A stretch of DNA of 25,689 bases, taken from positions 1 to 25,689 of the forward strand of contig DEBC01000007.1 of assembly GCA_002348365.1 (NCBI GenBank), read 5' to 3'. The translations under genes were made by a program, and so were the position numbers. This document shows positions 8,394 to 17,365 of this stretch, one piece after another. The notes beneath the pieces were generated by a model. The model worked only from the letters and a program-made list of their open reading frames with translations. It did no database searches and had not been told where the DNA came from. Position 1 is the first letter of the stretch; each line of letters begins with the position of its first letter. The DNA is from Alphaproteobacteria bacterium UBA2966. GTDB lineage: Bacteria > Pseudomonadota > Alphaproteobacteria > UBA2966.

Positions 8394-8544
8394 GTTCGAC
8401 CCTTTCGCTTTGCCGTTACCGGTACTTTAGAAGATATGATTGGCGCGAAACTCTCAACCAATTACTAATGCGTGACCTCGGCGTGATTCGGAATCGCGTC
8501 CTGCCGAGAGAGGCGAAAATTTAAGATGTGGAGCGACTGGAACG

Positions 8545-9543
8545 ATGGCTGAGACCTTTAAGGCCCTGATAGCGCGTGAAACCGATGGCAAAGCGGCGTG
8601 TGAATTTGAAGATCTGACAGTGGACGACTTGCCGGATGACGGCGATGCGCTAGTCTCGGTCGCCTATTCGACTCTCAATTACAAGGATGGACTGGCCATC
8701 AAGGGCAACCAGGGAAAGGTCATGCGGAGTCTGCCAATGGTGCCGGGTATCGACCTCTCGGGGGTCGTCGAGGATCCCGGCAGTTCCGGTCTCAATCCGG
8801 GCGATGAGGTCGTCGTCACCGGATGGGGCCTCAGCGAAACCGCCTGGGGTGGCTACACCCAGAAAGCCAGACTGAATTCTGATTGGTTGCTGCCGTTGCC
8901 AGCAGGCATCTCACTGCAACAGTCGATGGCGATCGGTACCGCCGGGTTTACGGCGATGCTTTCTGTCATGGCGCTCGAACACATGGGGTTGGAGCCCTCG
9001 CAGGGTGAGGTGCTGGTGACCGGTGCGGCCGGCGGTGTGGGAAGCGTCGCGGTGGCGATACTGGCGAACCTTGGCTACGACGTTGCCGCCTCCACGGGCC
9101 GGGCCGAACAACATGATTATCTGAAATCGCTCGGAGCCAAGAGCATCGTTGATCGGGCGGAGCTCGAGGAAGAAGGCGGCCCGATGCGGCGCACCCGATG
9201 GGCCGGAGGTGTCGATACCGTCGGCAGCAAAATTCTGGTCAATTCGATGGCCCAGATTACGCCCAACGGCTCTATCGCCGTCTGCGGCCTGGCCGCCGGC
9301 GCCGATCTCCCGGCAACGGTCATTCCGCTCATTTTGCGGGGTGTCTCGCTGCTGGGCATCAACTCGGTCTACGTCTCGAACGAGAAGCGTCAGGTTGCCT
9401 GGGATCGGCTCGCCAAGGAACTGCCCATGGACCTGCTCGATTCCATGACCGAGGTGGTGCCGTTCGCCGAACTCCCGCGCCTTGCCGGAGAAATCCTGAA
9501 GGGTCAGGTCAGGGGTCGCACGGTCGTCGATCTGAACGCGTAA
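8545..9543 (+). CDS. acuI: MDR-family NADPH oxidoreductase, AcuI/YhdH type (probable acrylyl-CoA reductase)
   Basis: 332-residue zinc-free medium-chain reductase. Characteristic parts are the N-terminal TFKALIARE strand, STLNYKDGLAIKGNQGKV near residue 45, MVPGIDLSGVV, and the Rossmann loop VTGAAGGVGSVAVAILANLG near residue 158. AcuI reduces acryloyl-CoA to propionyl-CoA with NADPH, detoxifying the intermediate of DMSP and 3-hydroxypropionate metabolism. The YhdH/YhfP family also includes general quinone or enone reductases, so the substrate is not certain. The gene stands alone on the plus strand, divergent from usg with a 151-nt intergenic region, and converges with cysQ (9 nt between the stops). 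Confidence 0.85.
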   Translation: MAETFKALIARETDGKAACEFEDLTVDDLPDDGDALVSVAYSTLNYKDGLAIKGNQGKVMRSLPMVPGIDLSGVVEDPGSSGLNPGDEVVVTGWGLSETAWGGYTQKARLNSDWLLPLPAGISLQQSMAIGTAGFTAMLSVMALEHMGLEPSQGEVLVTGAAGGVGSVAVAILANLGYDVAASTGRAEQHDYLKSLGAKSIVDRAELEEEGGPMRRTRWAGGVDTVGSKILVNSMAQITPNGSIAVCGLAAGADLPATVIPLILRGVSLLGINSVYVSNEKRQVAWDRLAKELPMDLLDSMTEVVPFAELPRLAGEILKGQVRGRTVVDLNA

Positions 9544-9552
9544 TACCCAACA

Positions 9553-10329
9553 TCAGGCTTCGCGGCCACGGGCGATGAAGTGCGGATTCTCGAAGCCGTC
9601 CTTGCCGTAGCGCAGCTCGTCACCGTCTGTCGTTCGGACAGTGCCGCCTGCTGCCGCCAGGACGGCGTGGCCGGCTGCAGTATCCCACTCCATCGTCCGA
9701 CCGAAGCGGGGATAGATGTCCGCGTCACCGGCGGCGACGAGACAGAACTTGAGTGAGCTGCCCGCGGCAGTGAAGTCCTTGATGTTCAGCGTTTCGAGGA
9801 ATTCGTCAGTCTGCGCGTCGCGATGCGAGCGGCTGGCTACCGCGACCAAGCCGTCATCGGCCGGAAGGCGGGCCGCGATGGATCTTGCGTCCTCGTTGCC
9901 CTCCTCGATGACCGCGGCTCCCGGGCCGCTGGCCGTGTACATGCGGTGGCGGGCGGGGACATAGACCACACCCATTGTCGGCTGGCCACCTTCAATGAGG
10001 CTGATATTCACGGTGAACTCCCCGTTTCGGCTGATGAACTCACGCGTTCCATCCAGCGGATCGACGAGCCAGAACGTGCCGCCGGTGATGTCGGGGATGT
10101 TGCCCGCCGAGACGCTTTCCTCCGCAACGACGGGGATGTCCGGCGTGATTTCGGCGAGACGCGGGACGATGATGTTCTCGGCGCGTTCATCGGCATCGGT
10201 CACCGGAGAGCGGTCGTCCTTCGAACGGACATCGAAGTCCGACGCGTAGATTTCCATGATGGCGGCGCCGGCCTTCAGGGCGACATCCCGCAGCTCTCGT
10301 ATTAGTTCGTCTCTCGAATCCAGGGCCAT
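9553..10329 (-). CDS. cysQ: 3'(2'),5'-bisphosphate nucleotidase CysQ
   Basis: 258-residue member of the inositol-monophosphatase superfamily. It hydrolyses 3'-phosphoadenosine 5'-phosphate to AMP, preventing build-up of this by-product of PAPS-dependent sulfate reduction. Metal-binding motifs are visible: Glu70-Glu71 in VVAEES, Asp90-Pro-Leu-Asp93-Gly-Thr95 in WLVDPLDGTREFI, and the C-terminal MEWDTAAGHAVL. PVTDADERAE near residue 42 is the upstream substrate loop. DGTREFI, instead of DGTxNF, favours CysQ over inositol monophosphatase. It begins with ATG at 10329, 60 nt downstream of the SDR gene, so the two may be co-transcribed. No sulfate-assimilation gene is nearby. Confidence 0.93.
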   Translation of the reverse strand: MALDSRDELIRELRDVALKAGAAIMEIYASDFDVRSKDDRSPVTDADERAENIIVPRLAEITPDIPVVAEESVSAGNIPDITGGTFWLVDPLDGTREFISRNGEFTVNISLIEGGQPTMGVVYVPARHRMYTASGPGAAVIEEGNEDARSIAARLPADDGLVAVASRSHRDAQTDEFLETLNIKDFTAAGSSLKFCLVAAGDADIYPRFGRTMEWDTAAGHAVLAAAGGTVRTTDGDELRYGKDGFENPHFIARGREA

Positions 10330-10389
10330 CTCAACCCTCGGTCCTCAAACAGGAAGAGTGCGTAGGGCGTGTTCTTCTTGTCGCTGTCA

Positions 10390-11136
10390 TCAAAGACCGC
10401 CGGCGATATTCATGATGTCGCCGGAGACGTATGACGCTTCGTCAGAAAGTAACCAGAGGATACCGGCCGCCACTTCTTCGGGTGCGGCTGCCCGTTTCAT
10501 GGGCTGACGCTCCGCGATTTTGGCGACCCTGTCGGGTTGGCCCGATCGGGCATGCATCTCGGTGTCGATCAGACCGGGTCGGACCGCATTCACCCGAATC
10601 CCTTCGCCCGCCACCTCTTTTGCCAGGCCGATGGTGTAGGCATCGACGGCGCCCTTGGAGGCGCCGTAGTGCACCCAGTAGTGTGCCGCACCGAGCGTCG
10701 ACGACATGGAGGACACGTTGACGATGGCACCACCCTGGCCACCGTGTTTCGGCAGCATGCGGCACAACGCTTCACGGCAGCACAATATGGTGCCGCCGGC
10801 GTTTGTGAGCAATACCATCGCCATGTCCTCGTAGGGAATCTCATCGGCCCGATAGCGGTTGGGTACGACACCCGCGTTGTTGACCAGCGCGGTGACCGGG
10901 CCCAGCTCGTCGTCGACCGTCTTGAACATCCGGACGACATCGTCCTCCTGTGAGACGTCAGCGGCAACGGTGATGGCCTTGCCACCATCCGAGATGATCC
11001 GGTCGGCCACCTCCTGTGCCTTTTCCGTGTCGCTGCGGTAGTTGACGCAAACAGCGTATCCCTGTGCCGCAGCGGCGAGTGCGGTCGCTTCTCCAATGCC
11101 GCGGCTTGCGCCGGTGACTACCATGACTCCCGTCAT
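10390..11136 (-). CDS. SDR-family oxidoreductase (FabG-like)
   Basis: 248-residue classical short-chain dehydrogenase/reductase. It has the cofactor loop TGASRGIG (8-15), the NNAG motif (86-89), Asn112, the catalytic Ser143 region (NVSSMSS) and the YxxxK pair Tyr157/Lys161. An Arg in VNYRSD after the second strand suggests NADPH. It ends with YVSGDIMNIAGGL, the usual C-terminus of FabG and glucose-dehydrogenase-like members. The substrate cannot be named: 3-oxoacyl-ACP reductase is a common label, but no fatty-acid gene is close. It is first in a possible SDR-cysQ transcription unit and divergent from the Hpt gene. Confidence 0.9.
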   Translation of the reverse strand: MTGVMVVTGASRGIGEATALAAAAQGYAVCVNYRSDTEKAQEVADRIISDGGKAITVAADVSQEDDVVRMFKTVDDELGPVTALVNNAGVVPNRYRADEIPYEDMAMVLLTNAGGTILCCREALCRMLPKHGGQGGAIVNVSSMSSTLGAAHYWVHYGASKGAVDAYTIGLAKEVAGEGIRVNAVRPGLIDTEMHARSGQPDRVAKIAERQPMKRAAAPEEVAAGILWLLSDEASYVSGDIMNIAGGL

Positions 11137-11300
11137 GTCTCACTCCTGTTTCCGGTAAAGATATGGCGGCCGAGTGGACCATCGGCAGCGGGGAGGGTCA
11201 AGGTTCGTGCCAGCCTGTGAGAATTGCGGGCTGCGTTCCAGTCCGATGGAGTTATGATGGGCCGTGGCCTCAAGCATTGCGGCCACTCGGGGATGGCAGA

Positions 11301-11629
11301 ATGTCGAGAGAAGAACTGGAGAAGCGGCTTGCCGTTTTGCGCGAGGGGTTCCGCGACGACCTGGGTCAGCGTCTCGAAGACATTTCGGCTGCCTGGGCCA
11401 CGATCCAGGACGCGGGTTGGAACGACGAAAATGCTGAGTTGCTGGAGCGCCTGTCGCATTCCCTGGCGGGGCCGCGGCCACCTTCGGGTTCGAAGAGATC
11501 AGCGAAGCGGCCCGCGCCCTGGAGCGGGCGGTCGAGGCCTTACGTGCAGGAGAACCGCCCGGCGAGGATGCGTTGTCCTCGATCGCCGATTTGCTGACGA
11601 CATTGGAATCTTCGACTCAACAGGCGTGA
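11301..11629 (+). pseudogene. Hpt-domain (histidine phosphotransfer) gene interrupted by a one-base frameshift
   Basis: The first frame starts at ATG 11301 (MSREELEKRLAVLREGF) and runs into the phosphotransfer motif LSHSLAG, with the likely phosphoryl-accepting His53. After Gly57 this frame turns into low-complexity Pro/Ser/Arg residues. The frame entered from 11474 continues the domain perfectly (TFGFEEISEAARALERAVEAL) and ends at TGA 11627-11629. Adding one base near 11468-11474, for example a fifth G in the GGGG run, gives a 109-residue Hpt protein of normal length, reading LAGAAATFGF. Hpt domains relay phosphate between hybrid kinases and response regulators; no kinase is nearby. Decide between a real null allele and a sequencing error by raw reads. 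Confidence 0.75.
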
Positions 11630-11655
11630 TCGCGGTTTTGATTCCTTGACTCATC

Positions 11656-11698
11656 GTTCTCCTTGAAATAAGAACAAAACAAGAACATTTGTGTTCTT
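11656..11698 (+). promoter_or_regulatory. LexA (SOS) operator and overlapping promoter for imuA-imuB-dnaE2
   Basis: GAAC at 11672 and 11683, separated by seven bases (AAAACAA), is the reverse complement of the GTTC-N7-GTTC box established for alphaproteobacterial LexA. Two further half-sites flank it, GTTC at 11656 and 11693; the latter makes a perfect AAGAAC-N6-GTTCTT palindrome (11681-11698). A possible -35 TTGAAA (11663-11668) and weak -10 CATTTG (11686-11691) bracket the direct repeat, so bound LexA would occlude RNA polymerase. The site ends about 58 nt before the imuA ATG. The promoter elements are less certain than the LexA box. Confidence 0.8.
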
Positions 11699-11755
11699 GG
11701 CGTGCCCGGTCACAGAGCCGGTGAGCAAAAGCCAGTCAACAGGAGGAGAGCGTAT

Positions 11756-12526
11756 ATGACGGGGCACCACTGTCCCGCAGTGATTCAACAACTCCGCACC
11801 CGCATCGCCGCCATCGAGAGGATGGGACCCGATGAAGCGGGTGCGGGAAGGCCGGTACTGGCATTGGGACAGCCGGCCATCGACGCGGCACTGCCCTGGT
11901 CGGGGTTGCCGCTCGGCTGTTTGCACGAGATCGTGGGGCAGGGAGCCGGTGGATTCGCCGCAGCATCGGGATTCGCCTGCGCACTATTGGACCGGCTCGG
12001 CAACAGCAATGGCGATGACATGACGGCAGCCGGTGTCACGGTGTTGTGGTGCCTTCAGACCCATGAGGTGCGGGAACACGGTGTTCCCTATGCACCGGGC
12101 TTTGCCGCCCTCGGCCTCGATCCGGCCCATACCATCGTCACGCGCGGGCGCAGCGACGTCGACATCCTGTGGGCGATGGAGGAGGGGCTGCGCACGCCCG
12201 AGGTCGCGGCCGTCGTCGGGGAAACCGGTGGCGTTGACTTCACTTACAGCCGCCGTCTGCAGCTCGCTGCCGAGGCGAGCGGTGTGACCGCGTTCATCCT
12301 GCGCCGGGGGGAGGACATGCCGGCCAGTGCGGCGGTGACCCGCTGGCGGGTGATGCCGATCCCCGGCACCGATATCGGACACACCCGTTGGCAACTTGAA
12401 TTGCGGCGCTGTCGGGGCGGCGCACCCAACGAATGGTTCGTGGAGTGGAATGATGAGACGAGTGATTTCACTGTGGCTCCCGAATTTCGCCACGGAACGC
12501 CTGAGCCGCAAAGAGCCTACGCTTGA
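11756..12526 (+). CDS. imuA: ImuA, RecA-like accessory protein of SOS mutagenesis
   Basis: 256-residue RecA/SulA-related protein of the damage-inducible imuA-imuB-dnaE2 cassette. It contains PVLALGQPAIDAALPWSGLPLGCLHEIVG near residues 33-61 and later strands such as VLWCLQTHEVREHG and VVGETGGVDFTYSRRLQLA, typical of the degenerate RecA fold in ImuA. ImuA is thought to bring the error-prone polymerase to damaged DNA together with ImuB. The start is the ATG at 11756, with a strong AGGAGGAG at 11741-11748; an in-frame ATG at 11702 lacks this context. Its 3' end overlaps imuB by about 74-77 nt. A LexA operator lies just upstream, so DNA damage should induce it. Confidence 0.92.
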   Translation: MTGHHCPAVIQQLRTRIAAIERMGPDEAGAGRPVLALGQPAIDAALPWSGLPLGCLHEIVGQGAGGFAAASGFACALLDRLGNSNGDDMTAAGVTVLWCLQTHEVREHGVPYAPGFAALGLDPAHTIVTRGRSDVDILWAMEEGLRTPEVAAVVGETGGVDFTYSRRLQLAAEASGVTAFILRRGEDMPASAAVTRWRVMPIPGTDIGHTRWQLELRRCRGGAPNEWFVEWNDETSDFTVAPEFRHGTPEPQRAYA

Positions 12527-14054
12527 CGGCCGGCCGTTCGTAACGGTCACTGCGGTTCAGGGTGGGCTGCGCGTGGCGGCACCGAGTGCCGTGGCTGAAA
12601 CCGAGGGAATTCGACCTAGCCTGCCGTTGACCGATGCCCGGGCCCAGCTGCCTGGCCTCAAGGCCTTTCCTGCCGATCCAGTCGGTGATGCCAAGGCCCT
12701 GGCACATATTGCCGAATGGTGTGGCGCTTATACACCGTGGACGGCACCCGAGGCCGGCGGCGAAATCCTGGAGGGAGGGGGCGCCGGAGTTTGGCTGGAT
12801 GCCACTGGTTGTGCACACCTCTTCGGAGGTGAGGCCAAGCTGACTCGCATGCTGATCGCCCGGATACAGCGCCTCGGGTTTACCGCCCGCGTCGGGTTGG
12901 CCGAGACCCCGGGAGCGGCCTGGGCGGTCGCACGGTTTGGCCATGCCGACAGAGCGGAACTTGACGGGAATAAGGGGGATGTTGGCCGGATCGTGCCGCC
13001 TGGCGGCGTGCGCGCAGCCCTGACACCCTTATCGGTCATGGCCCTGCGCCTGCCCGTGGATGTGGTCGAAGGACTGTATGGCCTTGGGTTGCGCCATGTC
13101 GGTGATCTTCTGAATGTTCCGCGGGCACCGCTCACCGCACGTTTCGGTGACGTGATCACCCGGCGTCTCGACCAGGCCCTGGGTCAGGTTTTTGAGCCGA
13201 TCTCACCACGTCCCGAAACACTGCCGATGCGGGTCCGCGTCATGCCGGCCGAACCATTGGGGCAGCACACGGACATTGCCGTCGGGCTCAAGCGGTTGCT
13301 GCGTCAGCTGGAGGCTCGGCTCCGGCGCAAGCATCTTGGCGCCCGCCGGCTTGTACTCAACCTCTATCACGTTGATGGCGAGGTCAGCCGAGCCTCGATC
13401 GGTGCCAGCCGTCCGGCACGCGATGCTGACCATTTGTTCCGTCTGTTTGCTGACCGCCTCGAGGGCCTCGACCCTGGGTTCGGGATCGAGGTGATGGCCC
13501 TGGCTGCGCCTGTCACTGAACCCTTATCACCGGAGCAGATTCCGCTCGCCTCCCGCCGTTCGAGATCGGTATCCGCGGAACTGGGTGCCCTGGTCGACCG
13601 CCTGCAAAACCGACTGGGGACGGAGAACGTCATGCGGTTCGATCTGCGTGAAAGCCATATTCCTGAGCGGGCGGCTGCGCCGGTACCCGTCTTTCATGCC
13701 GGACCGCCCGCATCACCGCCCCCCTCCACCTGCCGGCGTCCTGTTCGTCTTCTGCCCCAGCCGGAGACCATCGAGGCCACGGCCATGATCCCCGATGGCC
13801 CACCGGTGATGTTCCGGTGGCGCCGGGTGCTGTATCGGATTTCCTGGGCGGAAGGGCCGGAGCGCATTGCTCCGGAATGGTGGCTGAAGACCGTGCCCTG
13901 GCACAGACCATGGGATCCCGAGACCCGCGACTACTACCGTCTCGAGGCTGCGGCAGGCTCCCGCTTCTGGGTCTTTCGCGAGGGCCTCTACCGCACGGCG
14001 GGCGAGCTGCCCGAAGACCCGCCGCGCTGGTACCTGCACGGCCTGTTCGCGTGA
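12453..14054 (+). CDS. imuB: ImuB, inactive Y-family polymerase partner of DnaE2
   Basis: 533-residue Y-family DNA polymerase homologue that in characterised cassettes lacks the catalytic acidic residues and acts as the hub linking DnaE2, ImuA and the beta clamp. The N-terminus MRRVISLWLPNFATERL is typical of ImuB. GVWLDATGCAHLFGGEAKL near residue 110 fits the family, as do a helix-hairpin-like GLYGLGLRHVGDLLNVP segment and the C-terminal EWWLKTVPW block. Two adjacent ATG codons (12450, 12453) are possible; GGAG at 12442-12445 is better spaced (7 nt) from the second. The start lies inside imuA, and the stop overlaps the GTG of dnaE2, so translation is probably coupled throughout. Confidence 0.93.
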   Translation: MRRVISLWLPNFATERLSRKEPTLDGRPFVTVTAVQGGLRVAAPSAVAETEGIRPSLPLTDARAQLPGLKAFPADPVGDAKALAHIAEWCGAYTPWTAPEAGGEILEGGGAGVWLDATGCAHLFGGEAKLTRMLIARIQRLGFTARVGLAETPGAAWAVARFGHADRAELDGNKGDVGRIVPPGGVRAALTPLSVMALRLPVDVVEGLYGLGLRHVGDLLNVPRAPLTARFGDVITRRLDQALGQVFEPISPRPETLPMRVRVMPAEPLGQHTDIAVGLKRLLRQLEARLRRKHLGARRLVLNLYHVDGEVSRASIGASRPARDADHLFRLFADRLEGLDPGFGIEVMALAAPVTEPLSPEQIPLASRRSRSVSAELGALVDRLQNRLGTENVMRFDLRESHIPERAAAPVPVFHAGPPASPPPSTCRRPVRLLPQPETIEATAMIPDGPPVMFRWRRVLYRISWAEGPERIAPEWWLKTVPWHRPWDPETRDYYRLEAAAGSRFWVFREGLYRTAGELPEDPPRWYLHGLFA

Positions 14055-17000
14055 CCGCCTACGCCGAACTTCAGGTCACGACCAATTTCTCCTTCCTGCA
14101 GGGAGCGTCGTATGCCGAGGAACTGGTAACGACGGCGGCTGAGCTCGGCCATGCGGCGATTGCGGTGACTGACCGCAATGCCCTGGCCGGGGTGGTGCGG
14201 GCGCATGTTGCCGCCAAGGAGGTTGGATTAAGGCTTGTGGTTGGCGTCCGCCTCGACCTTCAGGACGACTTGAGCCTGCTTGTCCTGCCGCGGGACCGGG
14301 CAGCCTATGGGCGGCTCTCGCAGCTTCTCACGCTCGGCAAGCGGCGGGCGCCGAAAGGTGACTGCCATCTCACCCTCGACGACATACTTGGTGAGGAAAA
14401 TGAAGCAGGCGAGGGGCAGGTCTGGGTTGCTCTCCCGCCGAAAGCAAAGTCTCCCGGAGTGGCCTTTGCAGAGCGTCTCCGCGGTATTGGAGAGCAGGCT
14501 GCCGGTCCGGTCTATCTCGGTGTCTCCCATCTCTACCGCGGCGATGATGGCCAGCGGCTCAGGAACCTCGCCGATCTGGCCATCGCCTGCCGGACACCCC
14601 TCGTTGCCACCAACGATATTCATGCGCATGCCGCGTATCGCCGGCCGCTGCAGGATGTTCTCACCTGTATCCGTGAGCACTGCACCATCGATGAGGCCGG
14701 ATATCGGCTGTTCGCCAATGCCGAACGTCATCTGAAGCCGCCGGACGAAATGGCGCGCCTGTTCGCCGATTATCCGGAGGCCGTGGCCCGCACGATGGAG
14801 ATCGCCGAGTCTTGTACCTTCAACCTCGACGAACTGCGCTACGAATACCCTGACGAGATCGGTCCTGATGGCTGTCCGCCCCAGGAGGTGCTTACCCGGC
14901 TCACCTGGGAAGGGGCCCAGGGGCGCTACCCCGGCGGTATTCCTGACAAGGTGCGTGGATTGCTCGAACGTGAGCTCAATCTCGTGGAGTCCCTGAACTA
15001 CGCTCCGTACTTCCTTACGGTCCACGATATCGTCCGATTCGCGCGGATCCGGGGCATCCTGTGTCAGGGGCGAGGTTCGGCCGCCAACTCGGCAATCTGT
15101 TATTGCCTCGGTATCACGGCGGTCGATCCCGATCGCATCGGTCTTCTGTTCGAACGGTTCGTGTCCGCCGAACGCGGTGAGCCGCCTGACATCGATGTCG
15201 ATTTCGAGCACGAACGCCGTGAAGAGGTCATCCAGTACATCTACGAACGCTACGGACGTCACCGGGCCGGCATTGCCGCGACGGTGATCACCTACCGCAC
15301 CCGTAGTGCCGTACGGGAGGTGACCAAGGCGCTGGGCCTGTCGCCTGACGTTGCCGGGGCGGTGAACGGTCTGGTGTGGGGGGCGGGCAACGGCAAGCCG
15401 ATCGACGATGAGAGGGTTCGCGAGGCGGGTCTCGATCCCGATGACCGGCGTCTCCGTCTCGCGCTCACCCTCGCGGACGAACTGCGGGGCTTTCCGAGGC
15501 ACCTGTCACAGCATGTCGGTGGTTTCGTCATCACGCGAGGTCCGCTCTCCGAGGTCGTGCCTATCGGTAATGCTGCCATGGAAGAGCGGACCCACATCGA
15601 ATGGGATAAGGACGATCTTGACGCCCTTGGGATCCTGAAAGTGGATGTGCTGGGGCTCGGCATGCTCACGTGCATCCGCAAGGCATTCCAACTCATCGAA
15701 CAGCACCACGAGCGGGCCCTGACCCTGGCAACCATCCCGCCCGAGGATTCTGACGTCTACGACATGCTGTGCCATGCCGATTCGGTCGGTGTCTTCCAGG
15801 TCGAGAGCCGAGCGCAGATGTCGATGCTTCCGCGGCTCAAGCCCCGGAATTTCTACGATCTTGTCGTGGAGGTTGCCATCGTCCGTCCAGGGCCGATCCA
15901 AGGTGACATGGTGCATCCTTATCTGCGCCGCCGGAACGGGGAGGAGCCGATCGAATACCCGTCCTCCGATCTCGAAGAGGTGTTGGGGAAGACATTTGGT
16001 GTCCCGCTATTCCAGGAACAGGCCATGCGGATCGCCATCGTCGCCGCCGGGTTCTCCCCGGCTGAGGCGGATGGCCTGCGCCGGGCTATGGCGACCTTCC
16101 GACGCACCGGACAGATTGGTAACTTCCAGGAGAAATTCATCGGCGGCATGGTCGCTCGTGGCTATGAACAGGAATTCGCCGAGCGCTGCTTCCGCCAGAT
16201 CGAGGGATTCGGTGACTATGGCTTTCCTGAATCCCACGCCGCGAGCTTCGCATTGCTGGTCTACGTCTCGGCCTGGATCAAGTGCCACTATCCTGCGGTC
16301 TTCGCCTGTGCGCTCCTGAACAGCCAGCCCATGGGCTTCTACGCGCCGGCACAGATCGTCCGCGATGCCCGGGATCATGGCGTCGAGGTGCGTTCCGTTG
16401 ATGTCATGTACAGCGCTTGGGATTGCACGCTGGAAGCCATCATGAAAACCGACGACGTCGCGCTTCGGTTGGGGTTTCGCCAGATCAAGGGACTCAAGGA
16501 AGAGCATGCCACCGCTCTCGTCGCGGCCCGGACCACGAGATATCACAACGGCGACAGTCAAGATGGTGACTTTTCAGGTGAAGGCCCTCATGACCAGAGT
16601 CCCCAAAATGGAAGCTATCGCGATATTCGCGATATCTGGCAGCGGGCCCGTCTCGGGAAGCCCGTTCTCGAACGGCTGGCCCGGGCTGATGCTTATCGTT
16701 CACTGGGGCTCAATCGCCGTGAAGCTCTCTGGGAGGTCCGTGCCCTTGGCCCCGAACCGCTACCGCTCTTTGCCACGGACCCTATGGCCGGGGAGAGGCC
16801 CGAACCCGTGGTTCCACTTCCCTCGGCATCGCTTGGGGAGGAAGTGCTTGACGATTACGCAGCCTTGAAGCTCACCCTGCGGTCCCATCCGTTGGCGCTG
16901 CTCCGATCCGAACTGGCAGCCCAATCTGCCGTTCCCGCTTCTGCCCTGGCCGATCATCCTCCGGACACATACGTCACGGTTGCCGGCCTGGTGATCTGTC

Positions 17001-17320
17001 GGCAACGACCGGGAACGGCAAGCGGCGTGATTTTTGGCACGCTCGAAGACGAGGAGGGTGTCGCCAATCTCGTTATTTGGCCCAAGGTCTTCGAGCGGTA
17101 CCGCAAGGTGGTCATGCGTGCCCGGCTCATGCTCGCCACCGGACGCCTGCAGCGTGAAGGCCTTGTCGTCCATATCATCGTCACGCGACTCGTCGATCTA
17201 TCGCACCGCCTGGACGATCTGGCCCAGGGTCACGGCCCGCCTCTCGATGTTCCGGCTGCAAATGCCACGCGCCATCGAGTCACCGTGCGCACCTCATTCC
17301 CCTCACGCGACTTTCACTAG
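14051..17320 (+). CDS. dnaE2: Error-prone DNA polymerase DnaE2 (ImuC)
   Basis: 1089-residue C-family polymerase that performs translesion synthesis during the SOS response. The N-terminal PHP domain starts TAYAELQVTTNFSFLQGASY. The catalytic aspartates are in PDIDVDFEHERREE (Asp380, 382 and 384 region), corresponding to the PDxDxDF signature of DnaE. GDYGFPESHAASFALLVYVS and the C-terminal OB-fold segment VTVAGLVICRQRPGTASGV follow in the family order. The start is GTG at 14051, overlapping the imuB stop as GTGA. The ATG at 13817 lies inside imuB in a non-homologous stretch and is rejected. Being last in the LexA-controlled operon, it should be induced by DNA damage. Confidence 0.95.
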   Translation: MTAYAELQVTTNFSFLQGASYAEELVTTAAELGHAAIAVTDRNALAGVVRAHVAAKEVGLRLVVGVRLDLQDDLSLLVLPRDRAAYGRLSQLLTLGKRRAPKGDCHLTLDDILGEENEAGEGQVWVALPPKAKSPGVAFAERLRGIGEQAAGPVYLGVSHLYRGDDGQRLRNLADLAIACRTPLVATNDIHAHAAYRRPLQDVLTCIREHCTIDEAGYRLFANAERHLKPPDEMARLFADYPEAVARTMEIAESCTFNLDELRYEYPDEIGPDGCPPQEVLTRLTWEGAQGRYPGGIPDKVRGLLERELNLVESLNYAPYFLTVHDIVRFARIRGILCQGRGSAANSAICYCLGITAVDPDRIGLLFERFVSAERGEPPDIDVDFEHERREEVIQYIYERYGRHRAGIAATVITYRTRSAVREVTKALGLSPDVAGAVNGLVWGAGNGKPIDDERVREAGLDPDDRRLRLALTLADELRGFPRHLSQHVGGFVITRGPLSEVVPIGNAAMEERTHIEWDKDDLDALGILKVDVLGLGMLTCIRKAFQLIEQHHERALTLATIPPEDSDVYDMLCHADSVGVFQVESRAQMSMLPRLKPRNFYDLVVEVAIVRPGPIQGDMVHPYLRRRNGEEPIEYPSSDLEEVLGKTFGVPLFQEQAMRIAIVAAGFSPAEADGLRRAMATFRRTGQIGNFQEKFIGGMVARGYEQEFAERCFRQIEGFGDYGFPESHAASFALLVYVSAWIKCHYPAVFACALLNSQPMGFYAPAQIVRDARDHGVEVRSVDVMYSAWDCTLEAIMKTDDVALRLGFRQIKGLKEEHATALVAARTTRYHNGDSQDGDFSGEGPHDQSPQNGSYRDIRDIWQRARLGKPVLERLARADAYRSLGLNRREALWEVRALGPEPLPLFATDPMAGERPEPVVPLPSASLGEEVLDDYAALKLTLRSHPLALLRSELAAQSAVPASALADHPPDTYVTVAGLVICRQRPGTASGVIFGTLEDEEGVANLVIWPKVFERYRKVVMRARLMLATGRLQREGLVVHIIVTRLVDLSHRLDDLAQGHGPPLDVPAANATRHRVTVRTSFPSRDFH

Positions 17321-17365
17321 ATACCATTACGTCGAAGGACATCACTGGTCGCGCCTTCCGGCGCT

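Noticed and set aside
11163..11300. Upstream extension of the Hpt reading frame to an ATG at 11163
   Set aside because: The extra 46 residues have no Hpt character, and the domain starts naturally at ATG 11301.
11224..11649. Third-frame 141-codon open frame over the Hpt gene
   Set aside because: It is neither of the two frames that carry Hpt motifs and its translation is Arg/Ser-rich; treated as a shadow.
13817..14050. Upstream ATG extension of dnaE2
   Set aside because: It lies inside imuB and gives residues unlike a PHP N-terminus; GTG 14051 directly precedes the conserved TAYAELQVTTNFSFLQG.
14228..15502. Long 424-codon open frame on the minus strand
   Set aside because: It lies wholly antisense to dnaE2, whose PHP and polymerase motifs are unmistakable. 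Its own translation resembles no family; GC-rich codon bias explains the open frame.
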